Shown here: one piece after another, positions 1 to 8,573 of the stretch
Numbering within the stretch: the stretch's first letter is position 1
How the letters are laid out: the number at the start of each line of letters is the position of its first letter
Source of the DNA: Terriglobales bacterium
GTDB lineage: Bacteria > Acidobacteriota > Terriglobia > Bryobacterales > Bryobacteraceae
Direction: 5' to 3'
DNA length: 64,000 nucleotides
Assembly (NCBI GenBank): GCA_027485675.1
Contig: JAIXQP010000019.1
Coordinates: 124,001-188,000 of the forward strand
The notes under the pieces: model-generated
The model's database searches: none
Told to the model about the DNA's origin: nothing
Seen by the model: only the letters and a program-made list of their open reading frames with translations
Program-made: the position numbers and the translations under genes

Positions 1-1
1 C

Positions 2-217
2 ATCGACCGCATGCGGGCTTCCACCGGCAGCATTGGTTTCGACGCCGCCAAGTGCCGCTATGTCGATCTAATGGAGGCTGGAATCATCGATCCCACCAAG
101 GTCGTGCGCATCGCCCTTGAAAACGCGGTCTCGGTTGTCGGGACGTTGCTGCTGACCGAGGCGACCATGACGGAACTTCCTCGGCCGGATGGGCCGAAGC
201 CCGTCCTGCCGGAGTAG
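2..217 (+). CDS. groEL: Chaperonin GroEL, C-terminal end (partial)
   Basis: The first 71 codons visible are the C-terminal end of a 60 kDa chaperonin; the rest lies left of the window. The stretch reading [19 protein letters not shown] followed by PTKVVR matches the conserved GroEL equatorial-domain segment that precedes the final helix, and a TTEA-like motif (LLTEATMTE) follows. The usual Gly-Met-rich GroEL tail is missing; the protein ends in a short Pro-rich tail ([10 protein letters not shown]), as in some acidobacterial copies. GroEL folds cytosolic proteins with GroES. It is followed after 5 bp by the exported Pcm gene on the same strand. Confidence 0.9.
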   Translation: MDRMRASTGSIGFDAAKCRYVDLMEAGIIDPTKVVRIALENAVSVVGTLLLTEATMTELPRPDGPKPVLPE

Positions 218-222
218 GTCCA

Positions 223-966
223 TTGCGTCCCATGCGGCAGCTTCGAAAGGGTGTGAGCGGAAAACCACAACTCGGGTGTTGCCTCCTCCTCCTGGCCATG
301 ATGGCAATGGCTTGGGGACAGAGAGTCATCTCTCCAGCGGAGTACCAGAAACGGCGTAAGGTTATGGTCATCGAGCAAATCAAGGCCCGCGGGGTGAAGG
401 ATTCGCGCGTCCTCGCCGCCATGGCGAATGTCCCGCGGGAACTCTTCGTGCCGCCAGACCAACTCCCCTACGCCTACGAAGATCGGCCCCTCCCCATCGG
501 CCACAGCCAAACCATCTCACAACCCTACCTCGTCGCTCTCATGACCAAACTGCTCGCGCCGGGAAAGAAAGACCGCGTACTCGAACTCGGCACCGGCTCC
601 GGCTACCAGGCCGCCATCCTGGGCCGCCTCGCCGGCCGCGTCTACAGCCTGGAGATCGTGCCGGAACTGGCCCGTTCGGCCGCCCTGGTCCTGCGCACGA
701 ACGGCTTTCGCAATGTCCGCATCCGCGAGGGCGACGGCTATAAAGGCTGGGCGGAATTTGCTCCCTATGACAAGATTCTCCTCAGCGCCGCGCCGCCCGA
801 AATCCCGGCCGAACTGCTCGCGCAACTGCGTCCCGGCGGCCGGTTGGTGGCCCCCGTCGGCGTGGACGCGCAACGCCTGGTGGTGGTGAACAAGCTGCTC
901 GACGGAACCACCGAGACGCAGACCATCCTCCCGGTCCGGTTCGTCCCGATGGTGCGCGGCCGTTGA
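223..966 (+). CDS. pcm: Protein-L-isoaspartate O-methyltransferase with an export signal
   Basis: This is a Pcm-family enzyme, which methylates L-isoaspartyl residues with S-adenosylmethionine to start repair of aged proteins. Family motifs are clear: the VPRELFVPP segment, the ISQPYLVALMT segment, the SAM-binding motif VLELGTGSGYQAAIL (about residues 117-131), and SAAPPEIPAELLAQLRPGGRLVAPVG near the C-terminus. Unlike standard cytosolic Pcm, it begins with a basic stretch and a hydrophobic segment ending AMAWGQ (about residues 17-33), which looks like a signal peptide or membrane anchor. I chose the TTG at 223 because GGAG lies 8 nt upstream; the ATG at 232 is an alternative. The enzyme family is certain; its location is inferred. 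Confidence 0.88.
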   Translation: MRPMRQLRKGVSGKPQLGCCLLLLAMMAMAWGQRVISPAEYQKRRKVMVIEQIKARGVKDSRVLAAMANVPRELFVPPDQLPYAYEDRPLPIGHSQTISQPYLVALMTKLLAPGKKDRVLELGTGSGYQAAILGRLAGRVYSLEIVPELARSAALVLRTNGFRNVRIREGDGYKGWAEFAPYDKILLSAAPPEIPAELLAQLRPGGRLVAPVGVDAQRLVVVNKLLDGTTETQTILPVRFVPMVRGR

Positions 967-1006
967 GCAGGGACTTGGTAGTCTAGTCAGGCACAGGAGA
1001 CACGCC

Positions 1007-2587
1007 ATGATGACGCATCATCCCTACCACCCCATCATCTACGTCCGCGGTTTTGCGGCCACCCAAGGGGAGATCGAAGAGACCGTCGCCGATCCCTACA
1101 TGGGCTTCAATATCGGCTCCACCAAGTCGCGCACCGCCTGGACGGGTGAGGTGAAGCGGTTCTACTTCGAATCGCCCTTGGTCCGGCTGATGAGTGACCA
1201 CGACTACGAGGATGTCTTCGTCGATGGCGACGACCTGCTCTCGGCGCAACGAACGGATAAGCCCGTGCCGTACCGCAGCATCGTCATCTACCGCTACTAC
1301 GACGAAGCCTCCAAGGATTTCGGCGATGGCCGGACGCCTCCCATCGAACACTTCGCCCGCGGCCTCGGGCAACTCGTGCTCCGCCTCCGCGAACGCGTCT
1401 GCGCGAACCCCGCCAATCAGGTTGCCCCCGAGGACTTCCGCGTCCATCTCGTCGCCCACTCGATGGGTGGCCTCGTCTGCCGGGCGTTTCTCCAGAACCC
1501 CGCTCTCGGCGCCGAAGAAGCCCGCCGTGCGGTCGACAAGCTCTTCACCTACGCCACTCCCCACAATGGCATCGACATGCGCATCGTGCGCAACGTGCCC
1601 GGCTGGCTCTCCTTCGGCGATATCAACAACTTCAATCGCGAGCGCATGGCCGGCTATCTCGCCTTGCCCCCGGGCGACGATGTCTCTCTCGTTCGCAACT
1701 TCCCGCCCGAGCGGATCTTCAACCTCGTCGGCACCAACCCCGCCGACTACTCCGCCGCCGGCGGCATCTCGAGTTGGGCGGTCGGGCCCGCGAGCGACGG
1801 CCTCGTCCGGATCGAGAACGCCACCACCCACGGCCCCGGCCCCGATGGCCGCGATGTCACCTCCCCCCGAGCCTTCGTCCACCGCAGCCATTCTGGCCAC
1901 TACGGCATCGTCAACTCCGAGGAAGGCTTCCAGAATCTCACCCGCTTTCTCTTCGGCGCCCTCCGCGTCGATGGCGTTCTCGATATCGACGACATCACCC
2001 TGCCGGCCGAAGTGCAGAAAGCCCACGACGACGGCAAGTCCGTTCGGGCGTCGTATCAATTCGAAATCGCGGCCAGCGTACGCGGCTGCCAGTGGCAGAT
2101 GACCCGCCGCGAAGTCCGCGAGAACTCGGCGGTCTTCCGGACCTACGATGAACTCTTCCCCGGCGCCGAACGCACCCCGCGCCAGCCGGATCGCAGCAAG
2201 AGCCCGCACCTGTTCTCGCTCTTCCTCGATCCCAACAAGAGCGTCAAGGCCTCAAAATCGGTGAGCTTCGCCTTTGACCTCAAGGTGCTGGTGCCCGACT
2301 ATGTCGTCGATGGGCTGCTCTTCCTCAAGCGGCACTACGAAGGCGGCTTCATCTACCGGGAGCTCATCCTGGTGGAGGCGTTCCCCGACAAAACAGCCCC
2401 CGCCGGCTGGCGCATCAAGTACGGCTTCCAGGACATGAATCCCGGCAAGCCGGGCATGGACGCCGAAACGCGGGAACTCGATCCGAACAACCCCGGCGCG
2501 GGCGTCGCCTTCGAAATCCCCATCGAGCAGCGCACCCGCCCCGGCCTCCGCGGCCGGCTCCGCCTCGAAGCCCGGCCGTGGTCGTAA
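1007..2587 (+). CDS. Alpha/beta-hydrolase, lipase/esterase-like (PGAP1/triacylglycerol-lipase type)
   Basis: A 526-residue protein whose N-terminal half is an alpha/beta-hydrolase. It has an early oxyanion-side segment (PIIYVRGF, residues 9-16) and a nucleophile elbow AHSMGG with Ser152, followed by a family-like YATPHNG segment. The C-terminal 200 residues contain no motif I recognise and may form a beta-rich accessory domain. No signal peptide is visible, so it is probably cytosolic or released by another route. AGGAG lies about 7 nt before the ATG. It converges on the LolC-type permease gene with a 7-bp gap. The substrate is unknown; ester or lipid hydrolysis is the family expectation. Confidence 0.75.
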   Translation: MMTHHPYHPIIYVRGFAATQGEIEETVADPYMGFNIGSTKSRTAWTGEVKRFYFESPLVRLMSDHDYEDVFVDGDDLLSAQRTDKPVPYRSIVIYRYYDEASKDFGDGRTPPIEHFARGLGQLVLRLRERVCANPANQVAPEDFRVHLVAHSMGGLVCRAFLQNPALGAEEARRAVDKLFTYATPHNGIDMRIVRNVPGWLSFGDINNFNRERMAGYLALPPGDDVSLVRNFPPERIFNLVGTNPADYSAAGGISSWAVGPASDGLVRIENATTHGPGPDGRDVTSPRAFVHRSHSGHYGIVNSEEGFQNLTRFLFGALRVDGVLDIDDITLPAEVQKAHDDGKSVRASYQFEIAASVRGCQWQMTRREVRENSAVFRTYDELFPGAERTPRQPDRSKSPHLFSLFLDPNKSVKASKSVSFAFDLKVLVPDYVVDGLLFLKRHYEGGFIYRELILVEAFPDKTAPAGWRIKYGFQDMNPGKPGMDAETRELDPNNPGAGVAFEIPIEQRTRPGLRGRLRLEARPWS

Positions 2588-2594
2588 GCGCCGC

Positions 2595-3830
2595 CTACTC
2601 GTAGCGGAGCGCCTCCGCCGGCAGCACCTTCGTCGCCTGACGGGCCGGATACAGCGTGGCCAGGAAGCTGACTAGCAGCGCTCCGCCCGTCACCCAGATG
2701 GCGTCCATCGCCCGCGGTTCAAACGGCACATAGCTCAACGCATACACCTCCGCGTCGAGCGAAATCCACCGGTAATGCTCGGCGAGATAGCTCAACCCGT
2801 AGCCCAACACCAGCCCAATTGCGGAACCCACCGCCCCGATCATCAGCCCCTGCAGAATGAAGATCCGCCGGATCTGATCCCACCGCGCCCCCATCGAAAC
2901 CAGCACCGCGATGTCGCGGTTCTTCTCCATCACCATCATGATCAGGCTGATCAGAATGTTCAGCGCCGCGATCAACTGAATCAGTGAGATCGTGATCACG
3001 GTCACCACGCGGTCCATCTTCAACGCCGACAGGATCTGCCTGTTCTGCTCCTGCCAATGCGTCCCGCCCACCTTGTTGCCGCCCATCTGTTCGGCCTGCC
3101 GCGCAATCTCCGGCGCCAGCGAAACATCGTCCAGCTTCAGTTCAATCGCATTCACCACATCCGGCTGCCCCATCACCATCTGGACATCCTTCAGCCGCGC
3201 GAAGCCCCACGTATTGTCGAGGTCAAAAAAGCCGCTCTCAAAAATCCCCACCACGCGGAACTTGTGATAACTCGGCCGCGGGCCCAGCGGCGTCAAGTCA
3301 CCATTCGGGCTGATCACCGTGACAATCGAATCGAGCAACATGCCGGACCGGCTCGCCAACCGGGCGCCCAGCAGCACGCCGGGGTAGCCCGTATCCTGCT
3401 CCAGCCGCTCCAGGCTCCCCTGCTTCAGATACTTGGCAATCTCGCCCCACTCGCCGCCGCTTCCCGGGGCGATGCCCTTCAACACGCCGCCCTGCCCCTG
3501 CAGCGGACCGCTATAGAGCACTTGCCCATACAGCACCGGCGACACACTCGTCACATGCGGAATCGTCCGCAGGTTCTGCGCCATCGCCGGCCACTCCTCA
3601 AAGCCGATACCCGGCTCTTTCTCCAGCAGCGCCGCATGCGCCGTCGCGCCGAGCAGCGTCCGCTGCAACGTGTTGCGGAAGCCATTCGTGATCGCCAGCG
3701 CGATGATCAACGCCATCACCCCCGCCGCCACCCCCAGAATCGAGATTCCGGTGATGACGGAGATCACGGCGTGCTTACGCTTCGCGGTCAAATAGCGACG
3801 GGCGACGAAGCGTTCAAAAGCGAAGTTCAT
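2595..3830 (-). CDS. lolC: LolC/LolE-type ABC transporter permease
   Basis: A 411-residue inner-membrane permease of the MacB/FtsX superfamily. The N-terminal [15 protein letters not shown] segment, one TM helix at about residues 23-50, a large periplasmic domain (about 50-265), and three C-terminal TM helices ending in PAEALRYE are the LolC/E plan. Lol permeases extract outer-membrane lipoproteins from the inner membrane together with the ATPase LolD. Its ATG overlaps the lysS stop as ATGA, so the two genes are translationally coupled, an arrangement also seen in other acidobacteria. No LolD-like ATPase is adjacent; the next gene downstream is on the opposite strand. The exact role (LolC, LolE or a single fused-function LolF) cannot be told from here. 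Confidence 0.85.
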   Translation of the reverse strand: MNFAFERFVARRYLTAKRKHAVISVITGISILGVAAGVMALIIALAITNGFRNTLQRTLLGATAHAALLEKEPGIGFEEWPAMAQNLRTIPHVTSVSPVLYGQVLYSGPLQGQGGVLKGIAPGSGGEWGEIAKYLKQGSLERLEQDTGYPGVLLGARLASRSGMLLDSIVTVISPNGDLTPLGPRPSYHKFRVVGIFESGFFDLDNTWGFARLKDVQMVMGQPDVVNAIELKLDDVSLAPEIARQAEQMGGNKVGGTHWQEQNRQILSALKMDRVVTVITISLIQLIAALNILISLIMMVMEKNRDIAVLVSMGARWDQIRRIFILQGLMIGAVGSAIGLVLGYGLSYLAEHYRWISLDAEVYALSYVPFEPRAMDAIWVTGGALLVSFLATLYPARQATKVLPAEALRYE

Positions 3831-5329
3831 TCCGAATCGCGCAAAAGTTGGGCGATGCCGATCTCTCCTTCCGGCCGGAGCAGCGGGAAGAGAATCACAT
3901 CGCGAATGGAGCGGGAGTCGGTAAGGATCATCGTCAACCGGTCAATGCCGATCCCCTCGCCGCCCGTCGGCGGCATGCCGTAGCAAAGCGCCCGGACGTA
4001 GTCTTCGTCCATCTGGTGCGCCTCGTCGTCACCGCGCGCCGCCATCGCCAACTGCAGTTCGAAGCGCTTCCGCTGCTCGTTAGGATCGTTCAACTCCGTG
4101 TAGGCGTTGCCGATCTCCATCCCCGCGCAGAAGATCTCAAAGCGTTCGACGAAGTTCGGTTCGTCCGGCTTGTTCTTCGACAGCGGCGAAACCTCCACCG
4201 GATAGTCGTAGATCATCGTCGGCTGGAACAGGTGCTCTTCGCAAACGCGCTCGAACAAGTCGAGCAGCATCTCGCCGGACGTCGATTTCGAAGAGTGCCG
4301 AACGAGCCACGCCGGGTCCGTCAGGTCGGCGAGCGACGGCTTATCCTCGCCCCGCCAGTACTCGATCACCGCCTCCCGCATCGTGTAACGGCGGATGGAT
4401 GCGAAGTCGAGCTCCTGCTCTTGATACGTGATCTTCGTCCCGCCCGTCACGTCGATCGCCACCTGGCGCAGCAGCTCCTCGGTCAGGTCCATCAGGCCGC
4501 GGTAGTCCGTGTACGCCTGGTAGAACTCAAGCATCGTGAACTCGGGGTTGTGCTTGATCGAGATCCCTTCGTTGCGAAAGTTGCGGTTGATCTCGTACAC
4601 CCGGTCCATGCCGCCCACAATCAGCCGCTTCAAATACAGCTCGGGCGCAATCCGCAGATAGAGATCAAGGTCCAGCGTGTTGTGATGCGTCACAAACGGG
4701 CGCGCCGCCGCCCCGCCGTACAGCGGCTGCAGCATCGGCGTTTCCACTTCGACGAACCCGCGCGCGTCCAATTGCCGGCGCAGCGACTGCGTCACCTTCG
4801 CCCGCGCCACAAACGTGGCCCGCACGTCCGTATTCGCAATCAGATCCAGATACCGCTGGCGCGTCCGCGTCTCCACGTCCTCGAGGCCGTGGTACTTCTC
4901 CGGCATCGGCAGCAGCGTCTTCGATAGAAACGTCAGCCCGGTGGCATGGATCGAAAACTCGCCGGTCCGCGTATGGAACAGCGTGCCGTCCACGCCGAGA
5001 ATGTCCCCGATGTCGAGCACTTGATACAGCTTGAAATCGTTCTCCGACAAAAAGTCGATCTTGATGTAGACCTGAATCTTTTTGCCGCCCTGTTCGAGAT
5101 GCAGGAACCCGGCCTTCCCTTTGCCGCGCAACGAGTTGATGCGGCCGCACACGCGCACGGCAATCGGAGCCGCCTCCAACTCCTCGACCGTCTTCGCGCC
5201 ATGCTCCTCCCAAAGTTGGGGCACGCTATGCGAAGCGTCGAAGCGGGAGCCGTAGGGGCGATGGCCCAGGCTGCTGATCTCGTGAGTACGTTGGAGCCGC
5301 TGCTTCAGCAGCTCATGTTCGAGCGACAA
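3827..5329 (-). CDS. lysS: Lysyl-tRNA synthetase, class II
   Basis: Charges tRNA-Lys with lysine. The 500-residue length fits bacterial LysS. An N-terminal OB-fold anticodon-binding domain (about residues 55-165, starting [15 protein letters not shown]) precedes the class II catalytic domain. Motif 2 is visible as [19 protein letters not shown] and motif 3 as [17 protein letters not shown] near the C-terminus. The start is a TTG with AAGGAG 7 nt upstream; no better ATG exists in the N-terminal region. A TATAAT box lies just upstream. The stop overlaps the start of the LolC-type permease, so the two form one transcription unit. Confidence 0.97.
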   Translation of the reverse strand: MSLEHELLKQRLQRTHEISSLGHRPYGSRFDASHSVPQLWEEHGAKTVEELEAAPIAVRVCGRINSLRGKGKAGFLHLEQGGKKIQVYIKIDFLSENDFKLYQVLDIGDILGVDGTLFHTRTGEFSIHATGLTFLSKTLLPMPEKYHGLEDVETRTRQRYLDLIANTDVRATFVARAKVTQSLRRQLDARGFVEVETPMLQPLYGGAAARPFVTHHNTLDLDLYLRIAPELYLKRLIVGGMDRVYEINRNFRNEGISIKHNPEFTMLEFYQAYTDYRGLMDLTEELLRQVAIDVTGGTKITYQEQELDFASIRRYTMREAVIEYWRGEDKPSLADLTDPAWLVRHSSKSTSGEMLLDLFERVCEEHLFQPTMIYDYPVEVSPLSKNKPDEPNFVERFEIFCAGMEIGNAYTELNDPNEQRKRFELQLAMAARGDDEAHQMDEDYVRALCYGMPPTGGEGIGIDRLTMILTDSRSIRDVILFPLLRPEGEIGIAQLLRDSE

Positions 5330-5353
5330 TATCGAACTCCTTCAAAAACTCCC

Positions 5354-5359
5354 ATTATA
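5354..5359 (-). promoter_or_regulatory. -10 box of the likely lysS promoter
   Basis: The minus strand reads a perfect TATAAT in the 46-bp gap between the methyltransferase-like gene and lysS, about 25 nt ahead of the lysS TTG. A matching -35 box is poor (GCGATA at 17-bp spacing), and there is no extended -10 TG. The site implies a short leader carrying the AAGGAG ribosome-binding site. Confidence 0.5.
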
Positions 5360-5375
5360 CCGGGGAGCCGGGTTC

Positions 5376-6053
5376 CTATCGCCAGATCAAAACTTCCCGC
5401 AACTGATCCCGCGCCAGGAAGAACTTCCTGGGCCCGAAATTCTTGAAGATTCGGTCGATGTTCCGGTTATTGAAAGGCTGAGCCAGGCGCCGCCGGTCCC
5501 GCTCGGTCAGATAGAGCTGGTTCCGGCCCTGAATCTGGTAGGAGAACACGGGCACCTCTTCCGCCCGCTCGTCCGCGTGGAAGATGGCGAAGATCGGCGC
5601 GCCCGGCCGCGTAATGGTGTGGATCTGTTCGAGCACCGGCCCCAGCAGCTCCGGCCGCAGATACTGCAGCGAGTCCCACAGGAGAACGGCATCGAACTCG
5701 CCCTCCTTGTGGTCCAGCGTGTGCTTCACGAAGATCTCCACCCGATCCTCTTCGAGTTGCCGGTCCAGATAGCCGGGGCCATTCCCAAACGCCAGCTCCA
5801 GCGCCCGGTAGAACGAGTCTGGCCGCGGAATCTGCTGCTGCTCGAACAGGTACTCGGTCGTCGCCGGAGCCCCGCACAAGTCGAGAATCTTCAACCGGTC
5901 CTGCCCGCCCAACTCGAGGAAAAACTGGTCGAGCCCGTTCGACACCCGGGTTAACTGAATCGGAGCGGCAGGCTCGACAGGCGGCGGCTTGTACGCCGGA
6001 AGTCTCGGCGGTTCGTCATCGGGCTGAAAGAAATTCCGCAGCTTGTCGAGCAC
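5376..6053 (-). CDS. SAM-dependent methyltransferase-like protein
   Basis: A 225-residue protein with a weak class I methyltransferase pattern. LKILDLCGAPATTEYL (about residues 54-69) sits where motif I normally is, and FDAVLLWDSLQYLRPELLGPVLEQIHTI (about 121-148) matches motif IV and the following helix. The glycine-rich loop is degenerate (DLCGAPA rather than DxGxGxG), so SAM binding is uncertain. The N-terminus is Pro-rich and there is no signal peptide. The gene lies 5 bp downstream of the bactofilin gene on the same strand, so the two are probably co-transcribed. I cannot name a substrate. Confidence 0.6.
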   Translation of the reverse strand: MLDKLRNFFQPDDEPPRLPAYKPPPVEPAAPIQLTRVSNGLDQFFLELGGQDRLKILDLCGAPATTEYLFEQQQIPRPDSFYRALELAFGNGPGYLDRQLEEDRVEIFVKHTLDHKEGEFDAVLLWDSLQYLRPELLGPVLEQIHTITRPGAPIFAIFHADERAEEVPVFSYQIQGRNQLYLTERDRRRLAQPFNNRNIDRIFKNFGPRKFFLARDQLREVLIWR

Positions 6054-6058
6054 GGCTA

Positions 6059-6607
6059 CTACTTCTTGACTTCAGTAGGGGTGAGGGTTTGCTGCGTGGC
6101 CGAAGCCGCCGCCGCCTTTTCCTTGGTCTCTGTCGCGGCCGCCGCCGGCTTCGGTTCCGGCCGCAAGCTGGCCACCGACCCGTTGATGGTCCCTTCCTCT
6201 TCGCAGACGAACTTCACGGTGCGCACATCGCCGAGCAGTTTGGCTCCGTTTCGGATCTCCACCTTCTCGCTGCCCTCGACGTTGCCGGTCACCTGGCCCT
6301 GGATGATGATGTGTCGGCCCTTGATCGTGGCCGCCACTCGCCCGTTTGGGCCAATCGTGATCCGGTGCTCCTGCGCCTCCACCGTACCATCCACCTGCCC
6401 GTCTACAATCAGGTCTTCCCGGGCGATAATCTGCCCTTTGATATAGACCGCCTTACCAATCGTCGCTACCCCGCGGGGTGCTTCCGGCTCATAGGAGCGG
6501 ATGGCGGGAGCCGTGGACATAGGAATACCCTCCTTCACCGGTTCGGGAACAGGCGTAGAGGTCCCTCTCAACGGCTGTTCTTCTTCGCGATCTCGACGTT
6601 TCCACAT
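6059..6607 (-). CDS. Bactofilin (polymer-forming cytoskeletal protein)
   Basis: A 182-residue bactofilin. The core (about residues 48-150) shows the short repeating beta-helix pattern of the family: KGQIIAREDLIVDGQVDGTVEA, then ITIGPNGRVAATIKG, then IIIQGQVTGNVEGSEKVEIRNGAKLLGDV. Flanking N- and C-terminal tails are charged or Ala/Lys-rich and look disordered, as usual. Bactofilins polymerise without nucleotide and scaffold cell shape, polarity or envelope enzymes. GAGG lies 8 nt before the ATG. The methyltransferase-like gene follows after 5 bp. Only one copy is seen in the window. Confidence 0.9.
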   Translation of the reverse strand: MWKRRDREEEQPLRGTSTPVPEPVKEGIPMSTAPAIRSYEPEAPRGVATIGKAVYIKGQIIAREDLIVDGQVDGTVEAQEHRITIGPNGRVAATIKGRHIIIQGQVTGNVEGSEKVEIRNGAKLLGDVRTVKFVCEEEGTINGSVASLRPEPKPAAAATETKEKAAAASATQQTLTPTEVKK

Positions 6608-6647
6608 AATGTTTCCTCGTTGCCAGTTGCGGCAAAACTAATCCCTC

Positions 6648-6676
6648 ATGCTAAACCGGATTGGGCCGGAAGGCAA
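6648..6676 (-). promoter_or_regulatory. Candidate sigma70-type promoter of the bactofilin gene
   Basis: On the minus strand, TTGCCT (6676-6671) and TAGCAT (6653-6648) are separated by exactly 17 bp, each matching 4 of 6 consensus bases. They lie in the only gap between the CocE-type hydrolase gene and the bactofilin gene, about 40 nt ahead of the bactofilin ATG. Confidence 0.4.
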
Positions 6677-6685
6677 TGAAATCCC

Positions 6686-8557
6686 CTACATTGCACCGGG
6701 GAGTATACGTAAAATCAACCGCGATCCCGTCTCTTTGCCGCGATAGACCCGCTGCGTCGCTTTCACGAAGTCCGACGCCAGCGCCTTGGGAATTTCCATG
6801 AACTTCTGCGGGTTCCGGTCCGTCAGCGGAAACCACGAACTCTGCACCTGCACCAGCAGCCGGTGCCCCTTCCGGAACGTGTGATACACGTCCGGCATGG
6901 CGAACTCAATCCGGTCCGGCTGGTTCGGCACAAACGGCGCCGCTGTTTCAAACGACTTGCGGAACTTCCCGCGGAACGGTTCGCCGCGCACTAACTGCTG
7001 ATAGCCCCCCATCTTCGTCGGGCTCTTCTCAATCAGCGTCGGATAGTCGCCGGGGTAAACGTCAATCAGCTTCACGACGAAATCAGAATCCGTCCCCGAC
7101 GTTGAGACCAGCAGCGAAACGTCAATCGGCCCCGCGATCGTCAGGTCTTCCTTGAGCGGATCGGTCTCGAAGGTCAGAACGTCCGGCCTCTGCGAAGCAA
7201 AGCGCTGGTCTTCGGTCATGTAATCCCGGGCCATGCCCAGTACGGTATAGCCGAGGTAGGGAACCGGCTTGTTCGGATCCGACAAGTACTCCTCGTAGCC
7301 GGCCGCCGCCTCGGGTTGCCAGGAGAGCCGGTTGTTGGCCGCCAGATACAGCGGCTTCGTTTGAGCCTCCGCCGGTGGCCACGTCTCGAACTGCCGCCAC
7401 TCGTTCCGGCCCGTGCCGAACACCCACGCCCGCGGGAACTTGGCCTCCCCCTTACCCTTCAAATGCTGCTGAAAGAACGGAAACTCGATGAACTCCCGGT
7501 AGAACGCCGCCGTCTTCGAGCCAAAATGCAGATTGCCCACCGTATCCCCATCGCCCCGCGACCAACTGCCGTGCGTCCACGGCCCCATCACCAGCAGATT
7601 GGTCTTCGGCGCGGCGTTTTTCTCCATAAACGCGTGCGTCCGCAGCGGCCCCTGCGCGTCCTCGGCGTCGAACCAGCCGCCCACGGTCATCACCGCCGGT
7701 TTGATGCCCTTCAGATGCCGCCAGATGCCCCGCGCTTTCCAGTACTCGTTCAGCGTCGTGTTCTGCGTATTCTCGCGCCAGTACGGATGAGCGTTCTGGA
7801 AGTACTTCTCCGCCGCGTTCCCCAGCCCGCCCATCCGCAGGTAAAAGTCGTAGCCGTCGGGGGTCTTAAACTGAAACGGCACGCTCGGCGCCGGCGGCGC
7901 CGGGTCGCCCTTCCGCTCGACAAATGACTGGTAGAAACCAAAGTTCGCCGCCAGCATAAACGCGCCGTTGTGGTAAGAGTCGTCCCCCAGAAAGTAATCC
8001 GTCACCGGCGCCTGCGGCGACGCCGCCACCAACGCCGGATGCGCGTCAATCATGCCCGCCGAGACGTAGAAGCCGGGATAGGAGATCCCCCACATGCCCA
8101 CCTTCCCGTTGTTATTCCGCACGTTCTTCACGAGCCAGTCGATCGTGTCATAGGTGTCGGTCGACTCATCCGTATCCTTCGGTCCCTTGCTCGGCTTATG
8201 CGGCCTCACCTCCGCCCACGTCCCTTCGGACAGATAGCGGCCGCGGACATCCTGGTAAGCCACAATGTAGCCCTCTTTCTGAAAGTGCTCCGACGGCCCG
8301 AGCGACGGCCGGTACTGGTCCACACCATACGGCCCCACCGAGTACGGCGTCCGCTGCAGCAGAATCGGGTACGGCCCTTTGGCCATGTCTTTCGGCACGT
8401 AGACCGCCGTGAACAGCTTGATCCCATCCCGCATCGGGATTTCGAATTCGAACTTCGTGTATTTCTCGCGGACCGCCGCGGCCCCGGTGGGCGCGCCCGC
8501 GGGGGCTTGGGCGAACAAGGCGATCGCGCAGGTGAGCGAAGCAAAAAGAAGGCGCAT
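6686..8557 (-). CDS. Exported CocE/NonD family hydrolase (X-Pro dipeptidyl-peptidase S15 type)
   Basis: A 623-residue secreted acyl hydrolase. A signal peptide ends near residue 17 (ALFAQA). The S15 domain follows with PMRDGIKLFTAVYVPKD (about 41-58), YQDVRGRYLSEG (111-122) and the nucleophile elbow GMWGISYPGF with Ser159. The C-terminal part (about 400-620) is the jelly-roll beta-sandwich of the family, including the segments GPIDVSLLVSTSGTDSDFVVK and GHRLLVQVQSSWFPLTDRNP. Relatives include cocaine esterase, glutaryl-7-ACA acylase and alpha-amino-ester hydrolases, so ester or amide bonds of small acyl groups are plausible targets. It is divergent from the aminotransferase gene with only 16 bp between starts. 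Confidence 0.87.
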   Translation of the reverse strand: MRLLFASLTCAIALFAQAPAGAPTGAAAVREKYTKFEFEIPMRDGIKLFTAVYVPKDMAKGPYPILLQRTPYSVGPYGVDQYRPSLGPSEHFQKEGYIVAYQDVRGRYLSEGTWAEVRPHKPSKGPKDTDESTDTYDTIDWLVKNVRNNNGKVGMWGISYPGFYVSAGMIDAHPALVAASPQAPVTDYFLGDDSYHNGAFMLAANFGFYQSFVERKGDPAPPAPSVPFQFKTPDGYDFYLRMGGLGNAAEKYFQNAHPYWRENTQNTTLNEYWKARGIWRHLKGIKPAVMTVGGWFDAEDAQGPLRTHAFMEKNAAPKTNLLVMGPWTHGSWSRGDGDTVGNLHFGSKTAAFYREFIEFPFFQQHLKGKGEAKFPRAWVFGTGRNEWRQFETWPPAEAQTKPLYLAANNRLSWQPEAAAGYEEYLSDPNKPVPYLGYTVLGMARDYMTEDQRFASQRPDVLTFETDPLKEDLTIAGPIDVSLLVSTSGTDSDFVVKLIDVYPGDYPTLIEKSPTKMGGYQQLVRGEPFRGKFRKSFETAAPFVPNQPDRIEFAMPDVYHTFRKGHRLLVQVQSSWFPLTDRNPQKFMEIPKALASDFVKATQRVYRGKETGSRLILRILPGAM

Positions 8558-8573
8558 GCTTTATCGTAAATGA

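Noticed and set aside
262-290. A lipobox in the exported Pcm protein
   Set aside because: The Cys-Cys pair precedes the hydrophobic segment instead of following it, so it is not a lipoprotein signal.
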